Source: Theobroma cacao (Eukaryota > Streptophyta > Magnoliopsida > Malvales > Malvaceae). Taken from it: a stretch of 64,000 nucleotides of DNA. A program made the translations under genes and the position numbers. The notes below the pieces were generated by a model. The model was not told the origin of the DNA. It saw only the letters and a program-made list of their open reading frames with translations, and did no database searches. The DNA lies in the NCBI RefSeq assembly GCF_000208745.1, contig NC_030852.1:31264969-31328968 (forward strand), in the 5' to 3' direction. Every line of letters starts with the position of its first letter. The stretch's first letter is position 1. Below, in pieces: positions 52,201 to 62,625 of this stretch.

Positions 52201-52882
52201 CTATTTTTTCCGCACTAACTAGATTAGTTTCATTTATTTAAAACATTCGCAGCATAATTCTTTCTTCATCTCTCATCAACCAATTAGAACAGTACACAAA
52301 AGTAATATTTAATAGCAAATGGAACCTTTTTTTAAAACTGTTTCCTTATTTAGTAAATCTGTTGAGCAATTACTATCAACCTGTCATGGTTTTCTTGTCA
52401 TAAAATCTTATCCCACCACTATGGAATCAATTCAATTGCCTATCCTCTCATGCATCACATCTTCACTAGTAAATATTTATATTACTAATGTTCATTCTAA
52501 CATCCTTATAACGTTATGTATTCATTTAAACCCCAATCATCGCACTGTTGAATCAGCTGTTCCCTTTTCAATGATTGAAGCAATAAAATTATGCTTAGAA
52601 TATGATGCATTATAGGAGAACCTATCTGCAGATAATGAGATAAATAATGTTATTGTCAAGTTCATTAGATGGCTCATGTTAACTAAACAAACAAGTTGTT
52701 GTGAGTTGCTTATAATTTAGTTATATGTATATCAATCTGCTTAACCATACTAGCCATTGGTCTGACTCGTATATCCATCAAAACTGAAAAGGATAAAGAA
52801 GATTGTATTTGTAGGCTTTATTATTTACAACAAGTTGTGGGAATGACTGCTAAGTTCAAATAAATGTTGGCGCCAGCAAAAG
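49201..52882. other. Gene-free region containing an assembly gap
   Basis: No supported gene. The 3' flank of the AIG2-like gene, AT-rich DNA and a few short open stretches without motifs (50117-50326, 51489-51701, 52319-52615). The final 200 bases lead into the promoter of the glycine-rich gene. Confidence 0.45.
51801..51925. other. Assembly gap (125 N)
   Basis: A run of 125 N flanked on the left by a C-rich tract (CCCCCCCACCACCCCCGCC) and on the right by GGAGG. The low-complexity C run probably stopped sequencing or assembly. Any open frame crossing it is meaningless. Confidence 0.99.
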
Positions 52883-52906
52883 CACACTAGTGGGTCTACT
52901 AGTGTG
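52883..52906. promoter_or_regulatory. Inverted-repeat promoter element of the first glycine-rich gene
   Basis: CACACTAG (52883-52890) and CTAGTGTG (52899-52906) are perfect reverse complements with an 8-base spacer. The element starts 215 bases before the start codon. A related pair stands 209 bases before the start of the second glycine-rich gene (57717-57750). Confidence 0.55.
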
Positions 52907-53038
52907 AGTTTAAACTTGTGTCTTACTGCCGACCGGACCATCTTGTGGGGCACCCACACTACCCTTTCGCATGTGCTATTTCCTAACCCTCTCAATGCAG
53001 CAAACGCGCATTAGGTTTTCGGGCTCCAACATAATCCC

Positions 53039-53047
53039 TATATATAC
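53039..53047 (+). promoter_or_regulatory. TATA box of the first glycine-rich gene
   Basis: TATATATAC lies 59 bases before the start codon. The paralogue has TATAAATA 64 bases before its start, and the sequence between TATA and ATG is similar in both (GAGCCAAGGTCGT, GGGATTCGAAA). Confidence 0.7.
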
Positions 53048-53097
53048 TCACCTTCACTTGCATTCTGAGCCAAGGTCGTGGGATTCGAAACATTCCA

Positions 53098-54399
53098 ATG
53101 GCTATCAAGACGCTATTTGGTGTAGTTTTATTTTTGTTATTAGGTGTAGGTATCTGTTCCGCCACTAGAGCTCTCCTCACTTTTGATGAAGTAGCTTCTC
53201 ACCTTCCAGGTGTTGGACATGGTGGTGGCACCGTTTCTGTACATGGTGCTAGCCTCATTGGAGGAGGTGGAGGCGGTTCAGGAGGTGGCAGTGGTAGTGC
53301 CTATGCAGATGTAGGAGGAGCTATTGGATATGGAGGTGGTAGTGGTGGTGGTAGCGGAGAAGGTAGTGGTGCTGGTTATGGAGGAGTTGGTGGACATGGA
53401 GGTGGTGGTGGCAATGGTGGCGGTGGAGGTAATGCGGGTGGAGCTTCTGGCTATGGAAGCGGAGGTGGTGAAGGAGGTGGAGCTGGTAGTGGTGCTGGGT
53501 TTGGCGGAGCCGGTGGACATGGGGGTGGTGGTGGCAATGGTGGCGGTGGAGGTAGTGCGAGTGGAGCTTCTGGATATGGTAGTGGAGGTGGCGAAGGAGG
53601 TGGAGCTGGTAGTGGTGCTGGGTTTGGCGGAGCCGGTGGACATGGGGGTGGTGGTGGCAATGGTGGCGGTGGAGGTAGTGCAGGTGGAGCTTTTGGATAT
53701 GGTAGTGGAGGTGGAGCTGGTAATGGTGCTGGGTATGGCGGAGGTGGTGGACATGGAGGTGGTGGTGGCAATGGTGGTGGCGGAGGTAGTGTAGGTGGAG
53801 CTTCTGGATACGGAAGCGGAGGTGGTGAAGGAGGTGGAGCTGGCAGTGGTGTTGGGAATGGAGGAGCGGGTGGACATGGAGGTGGTGGTGGCAATGGTGG
53901 CGGTGGAGGTAATGCGGGTGGAGCTTCTGGCTATGGAAGCGGAGGTGGTGAAGGAGGTGGAGCTGGTAGTGGTGCTGGGTATGGAGGAGCTGGTGGACAT
54001 GGTGGTGGTGGTGGTGGTGGCGGTGGTGGTGGTAATGGTGGTGGTGGAGGTAGTGCAGGTGGAGCTTCTGGTTACGGAAGTGGAGGTGGAGAAGGAGCTG
54101 GCTCTGGGTATGGTGCTGGTGGTGTTGGTTCAGGAGGTGGTGGTGGTGGTGGTGGTGGTGGTGGGAGTGGAGGTGGTGGAGAAGGATATGGCGCTGGAGG
54201 GGCACATGGAGGTGGATATGGTAGTGGAGAAGGAGCCGGAGGAGGTTCTGGTGGTGGTGCAAGTGGTCATGGTGGCGGTGGCGGCTCTGGTGGTGGAGGT
54301 GGTGGTGGATATGGTGCGGGAGGTGCACATGGCGGAGGCTATGGAAGTGGTAGTGGGGGTGGCAAGGGTGGTGGCTATGGTGATGGCTATTACCGTTGA
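53098..54399 (+). CDS. Secreted glycine-rich cell-wall protein, GRP1.8-like (upstream copy)
   Basis: Single exon, 433 residues. Residues 1-22 form a signal peptide (hydrophobic core LFGVVLFLLLGVGICSA), followed by RALLTFDEVASHLPGVG, a junction shared with the second gene and typical of the bean GRP1.8 group. The rest is mostly Gly with Ser, Ala, Tyr, His and Asn. Residues 77-324 are six tandem repeats of mostly 41 residues with the pattern GYGSGGGEGGGAGSGAG, GGAGGHGGGGGNGGGGG, (S/N)A(G/S)GAS; unit lengths are 41, 41, 41, 37, 41 and 47. The end is less regular, with GAHGGGYGSG motifs, and closes with GDGYYR. Proteins of this kind are exported to the wall, often of xylem cells, and become insoluble, possibly through Tyr cross-links; this is family knowledge. 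No stop or frameshift interrupts the repeats. Long open frames on the opposite strand are composition artefacts. Confidence 0.9.
   Translation: MAIKTLFGVVLFLLLGVGICSATRALLTFDEVASHLPGVGHGGGTVSVHGASLIGGGGGGSGGGSGSAYADVGGAIGYGGGSGGGSGEGSGAGYGGVGGHGGGGGNGGGGGNAGGASGYGSGGGEGGGAGSGAGFGGAGGHGGGGGNGGGGGSASGASGYGSGGGEGGGAGSGAGFGGAGGHGGGGGNGGGGGSAGGAFGYGSGGGAGNGAGYGGGGGHGGGGGNGGGGGSVGGASGYGSGGGEGGGAGSGVGNGGAGGHGGGGGNGGGGGNAGGASGYGSGGGEGGGAGSGAGYGGAGGHGGGGGGGGGGGNGGGGGSAGGASGYGSGGGEGAGSGYGAGGVGSGGGGGGGGGGGSGGGGEGYGAGGAHGGGYGSGEGAGGGSGGGASGHGGGGGSGGGGGGGYGAGGAHGGGYGSGSGGGKGGGYGDGYYR
53326..54069 (+). repeat. Six tandem coding repeats (~123 bases) in the first glycine-rich gene
   Basis: Units of 123, 123, 123, 111, 123 and 141 bases. 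The block 53391-53500 is identical over 110 bases to 53871-53980, an offset of 480 bases (four units), while units between them differ. Units 2 and 3 also share a long identical stretch at 123-base offset. This pattern fits recent slippage, unequal crossing-over or gene conversion. Confidence 0.85.
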
Positions 54400-54404
54400 A
54401 AGTA

Positions 54405-55180
54405 CCTTGTTACTGTTACAATATCCTAAGAGTATGAATTTTCTTACTACTATTATTAACAAAAATAAAAGCAATTTGGGTAAGAAAATGCTCATAGTTA
54501 AAGGTATTGCAGCAAACTTCGGAAGCCGAATGGATGGTTTAAGAAGTTTGTATCATATGAAACTCATATGAATTCATCTTTTCCTAGTCATTTCAGTTAT
54601 ATACCAAGTATATGGTTCTTATGCATTTTAGCAGCCCAAATTTTATCTATATTGATATCTATTAATCTAATACAAATAAATTACTGACAAATTTGAAAGT
54701 GAGCATGATCTTAATGAGATCTGCATTGGATGACTTGAATTATACATGATCTTAATGATATCTGCATGGAATAACTGGGATAACTTGAATTATACATGGC
54801 CATAGTAGTATAAACGTACACAAAATAACTGCGGTTTTTCAATATTGTTCAGCTTTTGGCTAGCTCCGATGATCCGATCCTTAAAAGCTACTATAGTCTA
54901 TAGACAACAGGCAGACCTAAGAGGAAAGGAAATGTCGATCCTTATACCCTCTGTTTCTGTTCCTCGCTGTTTCCCATATTTACAAGCAGGGCCGGGAATG
55001 TCAGGCCTGGTCCCTTTACAGTGCAATTTATGTCACCATGACACCAATTTTTGTCTCTCAATGTGGAAAATATGTACTATCGATTTTGCCTGCCCTTCTG
55101 CTGCCATCATATATAAAGTGCAGAATGTTATCTTCTAGTGATGCAACAATATCTTTGTCTTTGATTCCATGGAATGGAAA
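54405..55180 (+). repeat. 3' flank of the first glycine-rich gene (copy A of a duplication)
   Basis: Begins just after the stop codon and includes the poly(A) signal AATAAA at 54464-54469. It aligns in order with 55901-56480 through shared blocks such as AATTTGGGTAAGAAAATGCT, GTTAAAGGTATTGCAG, AGTTTGTATCATATGA, AGACAACAGGCAGAC, TTTCCCATATTTACAAGCAG and CCATCATATATA. Copy A is longer because of scattered insertions or losses. Confidence 0.8.
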
Positions 55181-55900
55181 AGATAGAAAGAGGCATCATT
55201 ATTTGTGATGCTAATTTTAATTAAAATTTTAATCTACTTCAACTAAACAAGAGCAGGAGAAAGGAAAAGAAACGCTTCCATCTTCATGATGATTAATTTA
55301 CATTTTTGGCTAGTTAGAAGAATTTGATGGCAGATACGGCTATTGCTAGACTTTATATGACAAAATCCCTTTAATATTTTCTTTTTACGCATTCAAATTA
55401 TTAAGGAAATTGCTATGTATATGCATGATATGGGTATATAAATAAATACCATAATGATCTCAATCTTATTGCTATTTCTTTTAGGAAGGTTTGGACTTTG
55501 GAAAATTAGGCCACTGTGTGAGGATAAGCAATTTTAAGAAAAATACTGAACTTATATTTGATACCCACACTACTCCGAACCAATCTGGGTATCCAGAAAT
55601 AGCTTCTTAGCTGCACACTCAATTTAGCTTTTTATCACTCCCTTTAAGTGTTTAAATTATATTGAGTTTTTATGTAACTTAGTAATTCCACTTTTTATTT
55701 TTATATTCTTAATTTTTTTTCCTTTTGGAAAAGGAACCATCATGATTTTCAGTTTTTGTTTTTTAATTTGTTTTCCTTTTTTTAAAAAAATATTTGAAGT
55801 GAGTTTGGAACTTATTTAATTTTAAATGCATATTTACACAATTTCAAATTTAATTTCATAAACTATTATGTAGAAAATATATATTTCCAAAAGCATGCCC
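55181..55900. other. Spacer between the two 3'-flank copies
   Basis: AT-rich. No glycine-rich coding sequence or other gene is visible, although a third gene body would be expected here if copy B had remained complete. Confidence 0.5.
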
Positions 55901-56480
55901 CCTTACCACTTTTACACTATACTAAGACTAGTACTATTAACAACAGTAAGGCTAATTTGGGTAAGAAAATGCTGCAAGTTAAAGGTATTGCAGGAAACTT
56001 TGGAAACCAAATGGATGAACTTAGGAGTTTGTATCATATGATATTTACATGAATTCATATTTTCCTAGTGATTTTAAACGTACACTAAGTATGTTTGGTA
56101 TTCATATTAGCAATCAAAATTTTATATGCATTAACATATATTAATCAAGTAGAAATGGATTACTGGATAATTTGAAGGCTACAACGTACACAAAATGCAG
56201 TTTTTCAGTATTGTTCAGCTTTGGCCTTACTCCAATAATCCAATCCTTAAAGCGACTATAGTCTACAGACAACAGGCAGACGCAAGAGGAAAGGAATTGT
56301 TGATCATCCCAATGCTTAGTTCCTCTGTTTCCCATATTTACAAGCAGGGAATGCCTGGTCTTTTCCCTTTACAATGCACCAATATTTGTCTCTAGATGTG
56401 GAAAATGTTGTCTTCCCTTGTCTTACCATCATATATAGAGTGCAGAACAATTTCTTTGTCTTTGACTCCATGAAATGGAA
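55901..56480 (+). pseudogene. Orphan 3' flank of a lost glycine-rich gene copy (copy B)
   Basis: Similar to 54405-55180 starting at the same point, immediately after where a stop codon would be (CCTTACCACTTTTACACTAT against CCTTGTTACTGTTACAATAT). No glycine-rich coding DNA precedes it. The simplest reading is a third tandem copy whose promoter and coding part were deleted. A duplication of only the 3' flank is the alternative. Nothing here codes for protein. Confidence 0.6.
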
Positions 56481-57716
56481 CATACATTAGACATTGGGCA
56501 AGGAGCATCACAGTAGCAAATAAAACCCGCTTGACATCTCCCAGCTCCTCCACGAGCCTACACCTTTGGGTGCAGGCGGAAACCAGGCAATGCGGCATGG
56601 TGTGCAAATACACTCTGATGGATTTCCCACTGGCCCGCTTCTCTGAATTTCCAATGGGCCGGCACGAGTGGATCAGTGGGGAATCCATGAGAAACCGGGC
56701 TGGAGCAGGGCAGATGATTATTGTGGGTGTGACTATGCACGTGGAACGCAACCTCATTTTCTAAAACAAAAATTCCTGCTCTATTTAATGTCTACTTTGG
56801 TCAATTTTTTATAATTTTATGTTACTTATTAAGTAAATTTTTTATATTAATGTTACTTTTATAGTTAAATTATATGTTTCTAATGTTAGAATTTAGGACT
56901 CATGGTCTAATATTTAAATTTAAAATTTTTGAAATTATTTTTTCATTTGATAATATAAAATAGAACACTTTGACGAAAATTATAAAAGAAGATATCAAAT
57001 AAGACACCAAGTGAAGTCAGAAGATTTTTGTTCTTTTCTATATACTGATATTGCTATATAATGGGAGGATTTTAGAAGATGTATCCAATACAAAGGATGA
57101 ATGAGCACTGCTTTAAAATGGTAGAATATATCTGAATTTTTCTTTTCTTTTCTTTAATGTTTTGCATAAAGTCTTACAACTTACACATTGGTGTCTATGG
57201 CTATGGGGGGCCAAAAGGGATAACTCGTAACTCCAATATCTTTTATGGGGTCAAAGGTACTGGTTTTATCTATTCTGGAGTGGATCAGCTGTTGTCATCA
57301 TTGCAGATCTAGTGGGTGTAGGACGATTGAAAACTTCGAATCCCCTTTTTTTGGGTGTTCCGCAATTCCTTTCCTTTTTCTCCTTCAAGTTAATTAGGAA
57401 GAAACTATAAAATGAAGTAATTAAACCCATTAATGGAGATTGCATGACGATTCAGAGGCTGAAAAATGAGCATTAACTTGTAAACATTTTGTCAGCAGAG
57501 AGCGATCATACATTTTAATTCATAAATTCTAGTTTCCGATAGTTGAATACAGATTTATAAAAGGAAGCTGTTGGAGATCAGTCGGGACTACCACTCTGGA
57601 AAATATAGAAGATAAGAGAAAGTTAGGTTTTAGGTTTAAACTTTTTATCTCATGAATGACGATGTATGGATATCCGACGAGTTTGGTTAGAGTGTTAGAG
57701 ATGGATGACAGACAAG
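56481..57716. other. Intergenic DNA before the second glycine-rich gene
   Basis: The patch 56520-56760 is less AT-rich and open in several frames, but no domain is recognisable. The rest is AT-rich. I see no gene. Confidence 0.45.
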
Positions 57717-57750
57717 CACACTAGCTGGTGAGAGTGAGGCTACTAGCGTG
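57717..57750. promoter_or_regulatory. Inverted-repeat promoter element of the second glycine-rich gene
   Basis: CACACTAG (57717-57724) and CTAGCGTG (57743-57750) are reverse complements except at one base, with an 18-base spacer. The position, 209 bases before the start codon, matches the perfect version in the first gene. Confidence 0.5.
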
Positions 57751-57861
57751 AGTGATGGTGTGCTTGGCTGGTGTTCCTGTATTGCTATACTGTGGGGTCT
57801 CGACTTACTCTTTTACATGTGCCTCAGCCACTTTCTACGCAAACAGAACTCTGTTTCTTCC

Positions 57862-57869
57862 TATAAATA
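57862..57869 (+). promoter_or_regulatory. TATA box of the second glycine-rich gene
   Basis: TATAAATA lies 64 bases before the start codon, equivalent to the TATA box at 53039 in the paralogue. Confidence 0.75.
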
Positions 57870-57925
57870 CCCATCTTCTCTCGCATTCAGAGCCAAGGTC
57901 GTTGTGGGATTCGAAAATCATTCCC

Positions 57926-59119
57926 ATGGGCACCCACAAAGTTCTTGGCGCTGTTTTCTTTTTGTTATTAGGAGTCGGCATATGTTCCGCCGCTAGAGCC
58001 CTCCTCACCTTTGATGAAATAGTTGGCCACATTCCACGAGGTGGCTATGGTGCAAGTCATGGTGGCGGTTCAGGTTATGGTGCTGGTGGTGCCGAGGGTT
58101 ATGGGGGCGGAGGAGGTTCAGGTGGAGGTAGTGGTGGAGGGTATGGAGCTGTAGGCGAGCATGGTGGTGGTGGCGGCTACGGAAGTGGCACAGGCAGCGG
58201 AGAGGGTGGCGGTGGTGGTTATGGAGGCATCGGTGGACATGGTGGTGGTGGCGGTGGTGGTAGTGGTGGTGGAGCTGGCTATGCTGGTGAAGGAGAGCAT
58301 GGCATAGGATACGGAAGTGGTGGTGGTGAAGGTGGCGGATCCGGCTATGGAGGTGCAGGGGGCTTTGGAGGTGCAGGTGGACATGGCGGTGGAGGAGGTG
58401 GGGGTAATGGTGGCGGTTCTGCATATGGTGCTAGAGGTGAGCATGGTGCGGGATATGGAAGTGGAAGTGGAAGTGGTAGCGGTTATGGAGAAGGTTCTGG
58501 TGCTGGATATGGTGCTGCTGGTGGGCACGGAGGTGGTGGTGGTGGTGGTGGTGGTATTGGTGGCGGTACGGGCTATGGCATTGGAGGTGAGCATGGTGCT
58601 GGTTATGGAACTGGTGGTGGTGAAGGAGGTGGTTCTGGCTATGGTGCTGGTGGAGAACATGGCGCTGGATATGGAGGTGGCCATGGTGGAGGTAGTGGTG
58701 GTGGATATGGTGGAGGAGAAGAACATGGTGCTATTGGTGGTGGTGGCTATGGACCTGGTGGAGAACATGCAGGTGGCTATGGAGGGGGCCATGGTAGTGG
58801 TGCAGGAGGTGGAGCAGGTTATGGAGCGGGTGGAGCTCATGGAGGTGGATATGGTGGTGGTGGAGGCGCTGGGGGTGGTTTTGCTGGCGGTGGTGGGGGA
58901 GGTGGGACAGGTTACGGTGCTGGAGGAGCTCATGGTGGGGGATACGGTAGTGGTGGAGGTTCTGGGGGTGGTTATGGTAGTGGGGCTGGTTATGGTGGTG
59001 GAGGTGGCTCTGGTGGCGGCGGAGGTTATGCTGGTGGTGGTGAACATGGCGGTGGGTATGGAGGAGGTGGTGGGAGTGGAGGGGGTGCTGGTGGTGGTCA
59101 TGGTTTCTATGCTCCTTAA
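57926..59119 (+). CDS. Secreted glycine-rich cell-wall protein, GRP1.8-like (downstream copy)
   Basis: Single exon, 397 residues. The frame is open upstream to 57752, but the start at 57926 aligns with the paralogue and follows the TATA box and leader correctly. The signal peptide (FFLLLGVGICSA) is followed by ARALLTFDEIVGHIPRGG, nearly the same junction as in the first gene. The mature part is Gly-rich with recurring GYGAGGEHG, GAHGGGYG and GGGSGGGYG motifs, in a pattern closer to bean GRP1.8 than the first gene, whose 41-residue repeats it lacks. It ends GGGHGFYAP. Tyr and His occur at regular intervals. A structural, wall-bound role is inferred from the family. The reading frame is intact. 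Sequence after the stop shows no likeness to the 3' flanks at 54405 or 55901. Confidence 0.9.
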   Translation: MGTHKVLGAVFFLLLGVGICSAARALLTFDEIVGHIPRGGYGASHGGGSGYGAGGAEGYGGGGGSGGGSGGGYGAVGEHGGGGGYGSGTGSGEGGGGGYGGIGGHGGGGGGGSGGGAGYAGEGEHGIGYGSGGGEGGGSGYGGAGGFGGAGGHGGGGGGGNGGGSAYGARGEHGAGYGSGSGSGSGYGEGSGAGYGAAGGHGGGGGGGGGIGGGTGYGIGGEHGAGYGTGGGEGGGSGYGAGGEHGAGYGGGHGGGSGGGYGGGEEHGAIGGGGYGPGGEHAGGYGGGHGSGAGGGAGYGAGGAHGGGYGGGGGAGGGFAGGGGGGGTGYGAGGAHGGGYGSGGGSGGGYGSGAGYGGGGGSGGGGGYAGGGEHGGGYGGGGGSGGGAGGGHGFYAP

Positions 59120-60817
59120 AAATGCCTTTATATCCCACCATCTACAACGAATGTATCTTAGTACTAAACTCAAGTAGGCTACGAGGAATAACATGTACTT
59201 ACCTCTGTTGTATCCATTGCTAATTACTATGCATTCTTAATATTGATAAATCTGCAGTCATGGTGAGACTCATGGTCTTCATTGCCTGCCTCTAATTTAG
59301 CTCTGTTTACACATTTCTAACCATATAAAAATGGTGGATTTGGCTCCTCTGAAAGTCTTGAGGATTTTAGCCAATAGTGATATAACCAATGCAGTTTCAG
59401 AATACTAGTTAGTTCAGAGAACAAGCAAGCAAACATATTACATACGCAGGCCTTAACCCAAGATGACACCAAATGCTTTTGCATTGCCAGTGGTTCATCT
59501 AAAGCGAAGCAGATGTGAGAAGAGAATCGTACTGCTGAAAGCATTCATTCGCTTTTCCATAGCCTGGTCCCTTGCTTCAGTGCAATCCCCTCAATTTCCC
59601 AATCATCCAGTGCAATCCTCTGCTTTCAAGTGGAAAAAGATTGTCATTGACTTGTCTCTCTATCATCTCCTTAAGCGATAGAAATGGGTGCTGTTCAATA
59701 AATTCTTTTTCAACTTTTCTTCTTTTTTTTTGTCCTTTTCCTCCCACTTTGTCATGGGAAAATTCAACTCAAAATCTTCGCGATAAAAACTTGAAATACT
59801 AGAAGCTAACCGGATTGTAGAAGTTGTATTTTGTCTATCTCCATTCACTTTCAGAGTAAATAGTGAAGAATCTGCCATATAATCTAAGCTAGCCACTGTG
59901 ATGTAAATGGTAAAATGTTTTATGTTGGACCAGTGATTGTTATCGATCATCTGAAGAATGTTGGACATGAATTTCTTGATGTAAACCATCAACAAAGCAT
60001 GTCAATGATAAGTAGTAAAGCTTAAGACTGTTTCTCATAAGAAATCAGACGTTCAGCTTACTCTTCCCAGAGCATAATCAACTGCACATATGCCAAAGGT
60101 ATGCCCAAGGCACTAAAGAGAATAATGAAACTAAGCAACAAGCAATCCCTGTCTTTTGATCTGGTAATCAGTTCCACCCAGCAACTGTCGACCTGCAAGC
60201 ACCAGGCGACTGTACAGTATCACAGTCTCAACGTTACGCAAATATGGAATAGCAATGCAATCTTTTTACAGTCAAAACTGATTAGAATCACTCAAATTGT
60301 GACGCTGTTCTTGGAAGGAAATGGAAAGAACAGGTCCTGGCAACACCATGATAGAGGACCCGATGCTTATTCATTGGTTACCTTAATTTTTTAAGCCAAT
60401 TCAAGGATTTTCAATGCTCAGCAGAGTTCATTTTCTTATATTAGATGGAGTTGGCTGTAGATATATGTTAGCCGTGTTGTTAAATTCCATGAATCCAATG
60501 AATCATTCTCGATATAAAGCCATCTGATCGATCAAAACTTTGGATTTTGGAGCCGGTTAACAGGTACAACTCTGCTTACAATATTGCTAATACAGGAGTT
60601 ACGGACCTCATATTCAAAAGCACGATCATATTATTGCAGAAGAAAATGTTCAGAGAAAAGGGGAAAATAAACTAGTTTGGAAGGGGGCGGGGTAAGTATA
60701 ACTCTGGTTGGCTGAAAAAACAAAGCCATAGGCCATAGCCTTGTCACGTTTACATCCTACGCGGAGTTGTACCATATATCTTTGCTCAGGTTATATCATC
60801 AGTGACTCGAGGAAGAA
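59120..60817. other. Intergenic DNA between the glycine-rich gene and the USP-like gene
   Basis: Several short open stretches (59317-59681, 59663-59995, 60101-60394) carry no recognisable motif. The part near 60817 is the 3' UTR of the minus-strand gene. Confidence 0.45.
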
Positions 60818-61828
60818 CTAATCATCATCGTCTATATCTAGCTCCTTCTCCTCCAGAATTCGTTTCAAAGGTTCAGAATAAATCACCAGCGGAGTAGGAG
60901 CCAACGAGCCTGGAGATTGATCACTAGGAGTGTGCTCTCCACTATCAATCATGGGACGCCCTTTGATCATGTCCATGTCCCCTTCCTCACTCATCATTAC
61001 CATATTGCAGGGTATTTTTTCAGCAAAGAATTCCCTGTTCTTTCTCAGTTCCCGGTTACTGCATATCAGAAATCGATAATCTGGTATGGATCAAAACAAG
61101 AAACATCTAGCTGCAAACAAATTAAAAACATGGTTTCTATCTTCGAAAGTCACCTGTCGAAAACAACCCATGTTGCACGAAGGCTTATAATTCTTTCGAC
61201 AACGAGCAATGGGAGGGGATACCCCATTACGATCTCTTTCTGAGGCACCACCTGCAGGTAAATGTTGAATGCAGTTATTGTAAAGCATACACCATATTGG
61301 CAAATGGACAGTCCTGTATTCTTACAGGAGCCAGTAGAGTTCAAAATTCAATACCCCATGTTTTCTGCAAAGGTCCAGCACTGCTTGGAGCTTTAGATAT
61401 TTGGCATCATTCTTCCACTCGTTCTTCTCTTTTATAAGAGACAAGTGCTCGAACTCCAGCATCCAAACATCTTGCCAGGTCTTCGAAAACACTGCAGCCA
61501 GCAAAAGCACCAGCTAAATAGGTTTGATTTGTTGGTCTAAATTACTTTCCTGTCAAAAAGAAAGTTACTTACAAGGGATGTTCAACCAGGGCATGAAACC
61601 AAGGAGGGTGACTATGTGACCGGAAGCTATGATGTTTTCAAGCACCCATTCCAACAGCTCCGTGGTGAATTCCTTGAGGCCATCCATGACTATCACAGCA
61701 TGCTTAGGAACGTTTGCTGACCCAGGTGAACTAAGTTCATTTGCCAGTTTTGAACCCTTCTTCTTTCCCATAAACGTTGGCAGCGATGGGTAATTACGTT
61801 TTCCTCTAGATCTGACAAAGAGAACCAT
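60818..61828 (-). CDS. USP-like (adenine nucleotide alpha-hydrolase fold) protein
   Basis: Four exons, 61573-61828, 61355-61491, 61154-61251 and 60818-61058, join in frame to 243 residues. Residues about 41-186 look like the universal-stress-protein-type domain found at the N-terminus of plant receptor-like cytoplasmic kinases. Features: first strand KHAVIVMDGLKE (42-53), helix LLEWVLENII, strand HIVTLLGFMPW (71-81), the late strand and helix GYPLPLLVVERIISL (141-155), and ATWVVFDSN (157-165) with KIPCNMVMM (178-186). No kinase domain follows. The protein ends in a Ser/Pro and acidic tail (DQSPGSLAPTPL, EEKELDIDDDD). The start is uncertain: M1 at 61828 is the first in-frame ATG after an upstream TAG, M20 is another option, and a non-coding first exon is possible. 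Function beyond the fold is unknown. Confidence 0.72.
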
Positions 61829-62625
61829 ATCTGCGATTAATTCCCAAAGAGTTCTAATTTTTGCTGCCACGTACTAACGAATGCTTCAAAAGAGCGATGA
61901 AGAAAAGATCGAGGGAAGGGAATTGTGAATAGCCCTTGTCATCCTTTTATATCATGTCCCTTTGAGTTGTCAGGACTGAAAAGATCAAAGCCATGGGCAG
62001 AACCAAGGAGTTTTACTTAGTACTTTTGACACAATCTAGGTTATTTTTCAACAATAACGAAGACTCCAACATGATTCTTAGAGAATAGAGAAAATGTTGT
62101 CTAGGTTTTAGATTCCAGGCTCTAGAATTTATCGTTTGAAGGAGTTAAAGGGAGGTTGTAAACACCAGGAAAAGTATCCTAAGTTTTTCCATCATGCCAA
62201 TGAAGAAAATTCATGGTATCAACCCCATGAAACATCCTGCTGAAACTCCTAGTTAACTTATCTGATTAAGTTAGAATTGTTGTCAATTTCAATGCTAAAA
62301 TACAATGAAAAGGAGCTCACCATGTTAACCATAGTTCGTGCTAAAGGGAAGCTTATAACCTTTTATTTTATTTAATAAGAAAGCAAATAATAAATAAAAC
62401 ACTACATTTTAACTTATTACCAAAAAAAATTACCATATAATAAAAAACCATAAGATATTTACTTCCCAAACAAAATCCTAAACTTTACATTTTCTCTGAC
62501 ATGCGAAGAAAACCAGCAGAAGATCAATCCTTTTCTCTCCTTTATAATATTGTGCATAAAAGGTATTAGCTCTCTGATGGTCTAGAACCGACCAATTAGG
62601 TTAAGCAGAAATGGTCAGAAACTGT
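61829..62625. other. Intergenic DNA between two minus-strand genes
   Basis: Contains the leader and promoter of the USP-like gene and the 3' UTR of the ubiquitin protease. I see no other gene. Confidence 0.5.

Noticed and set aside
53278..54328. Long minus-strand open frames (Thr/Ser-rich, His/Leu-rich and Pro-rich) opposite the first glycine-rich gene
   Set aside because: Gly codons (GGN) read in reverse give Pro, Thr, His and Leu codons with few stops. The frames follow the GRP composition exactly and lack any signal of their own.
58005..59194. Long minus-strand and shifted-frame open stretches opposite the second glycine-rich gene
   Set aside because: Same composition artefact; the sense frame has signal peptide, TATA box and a paralogue.
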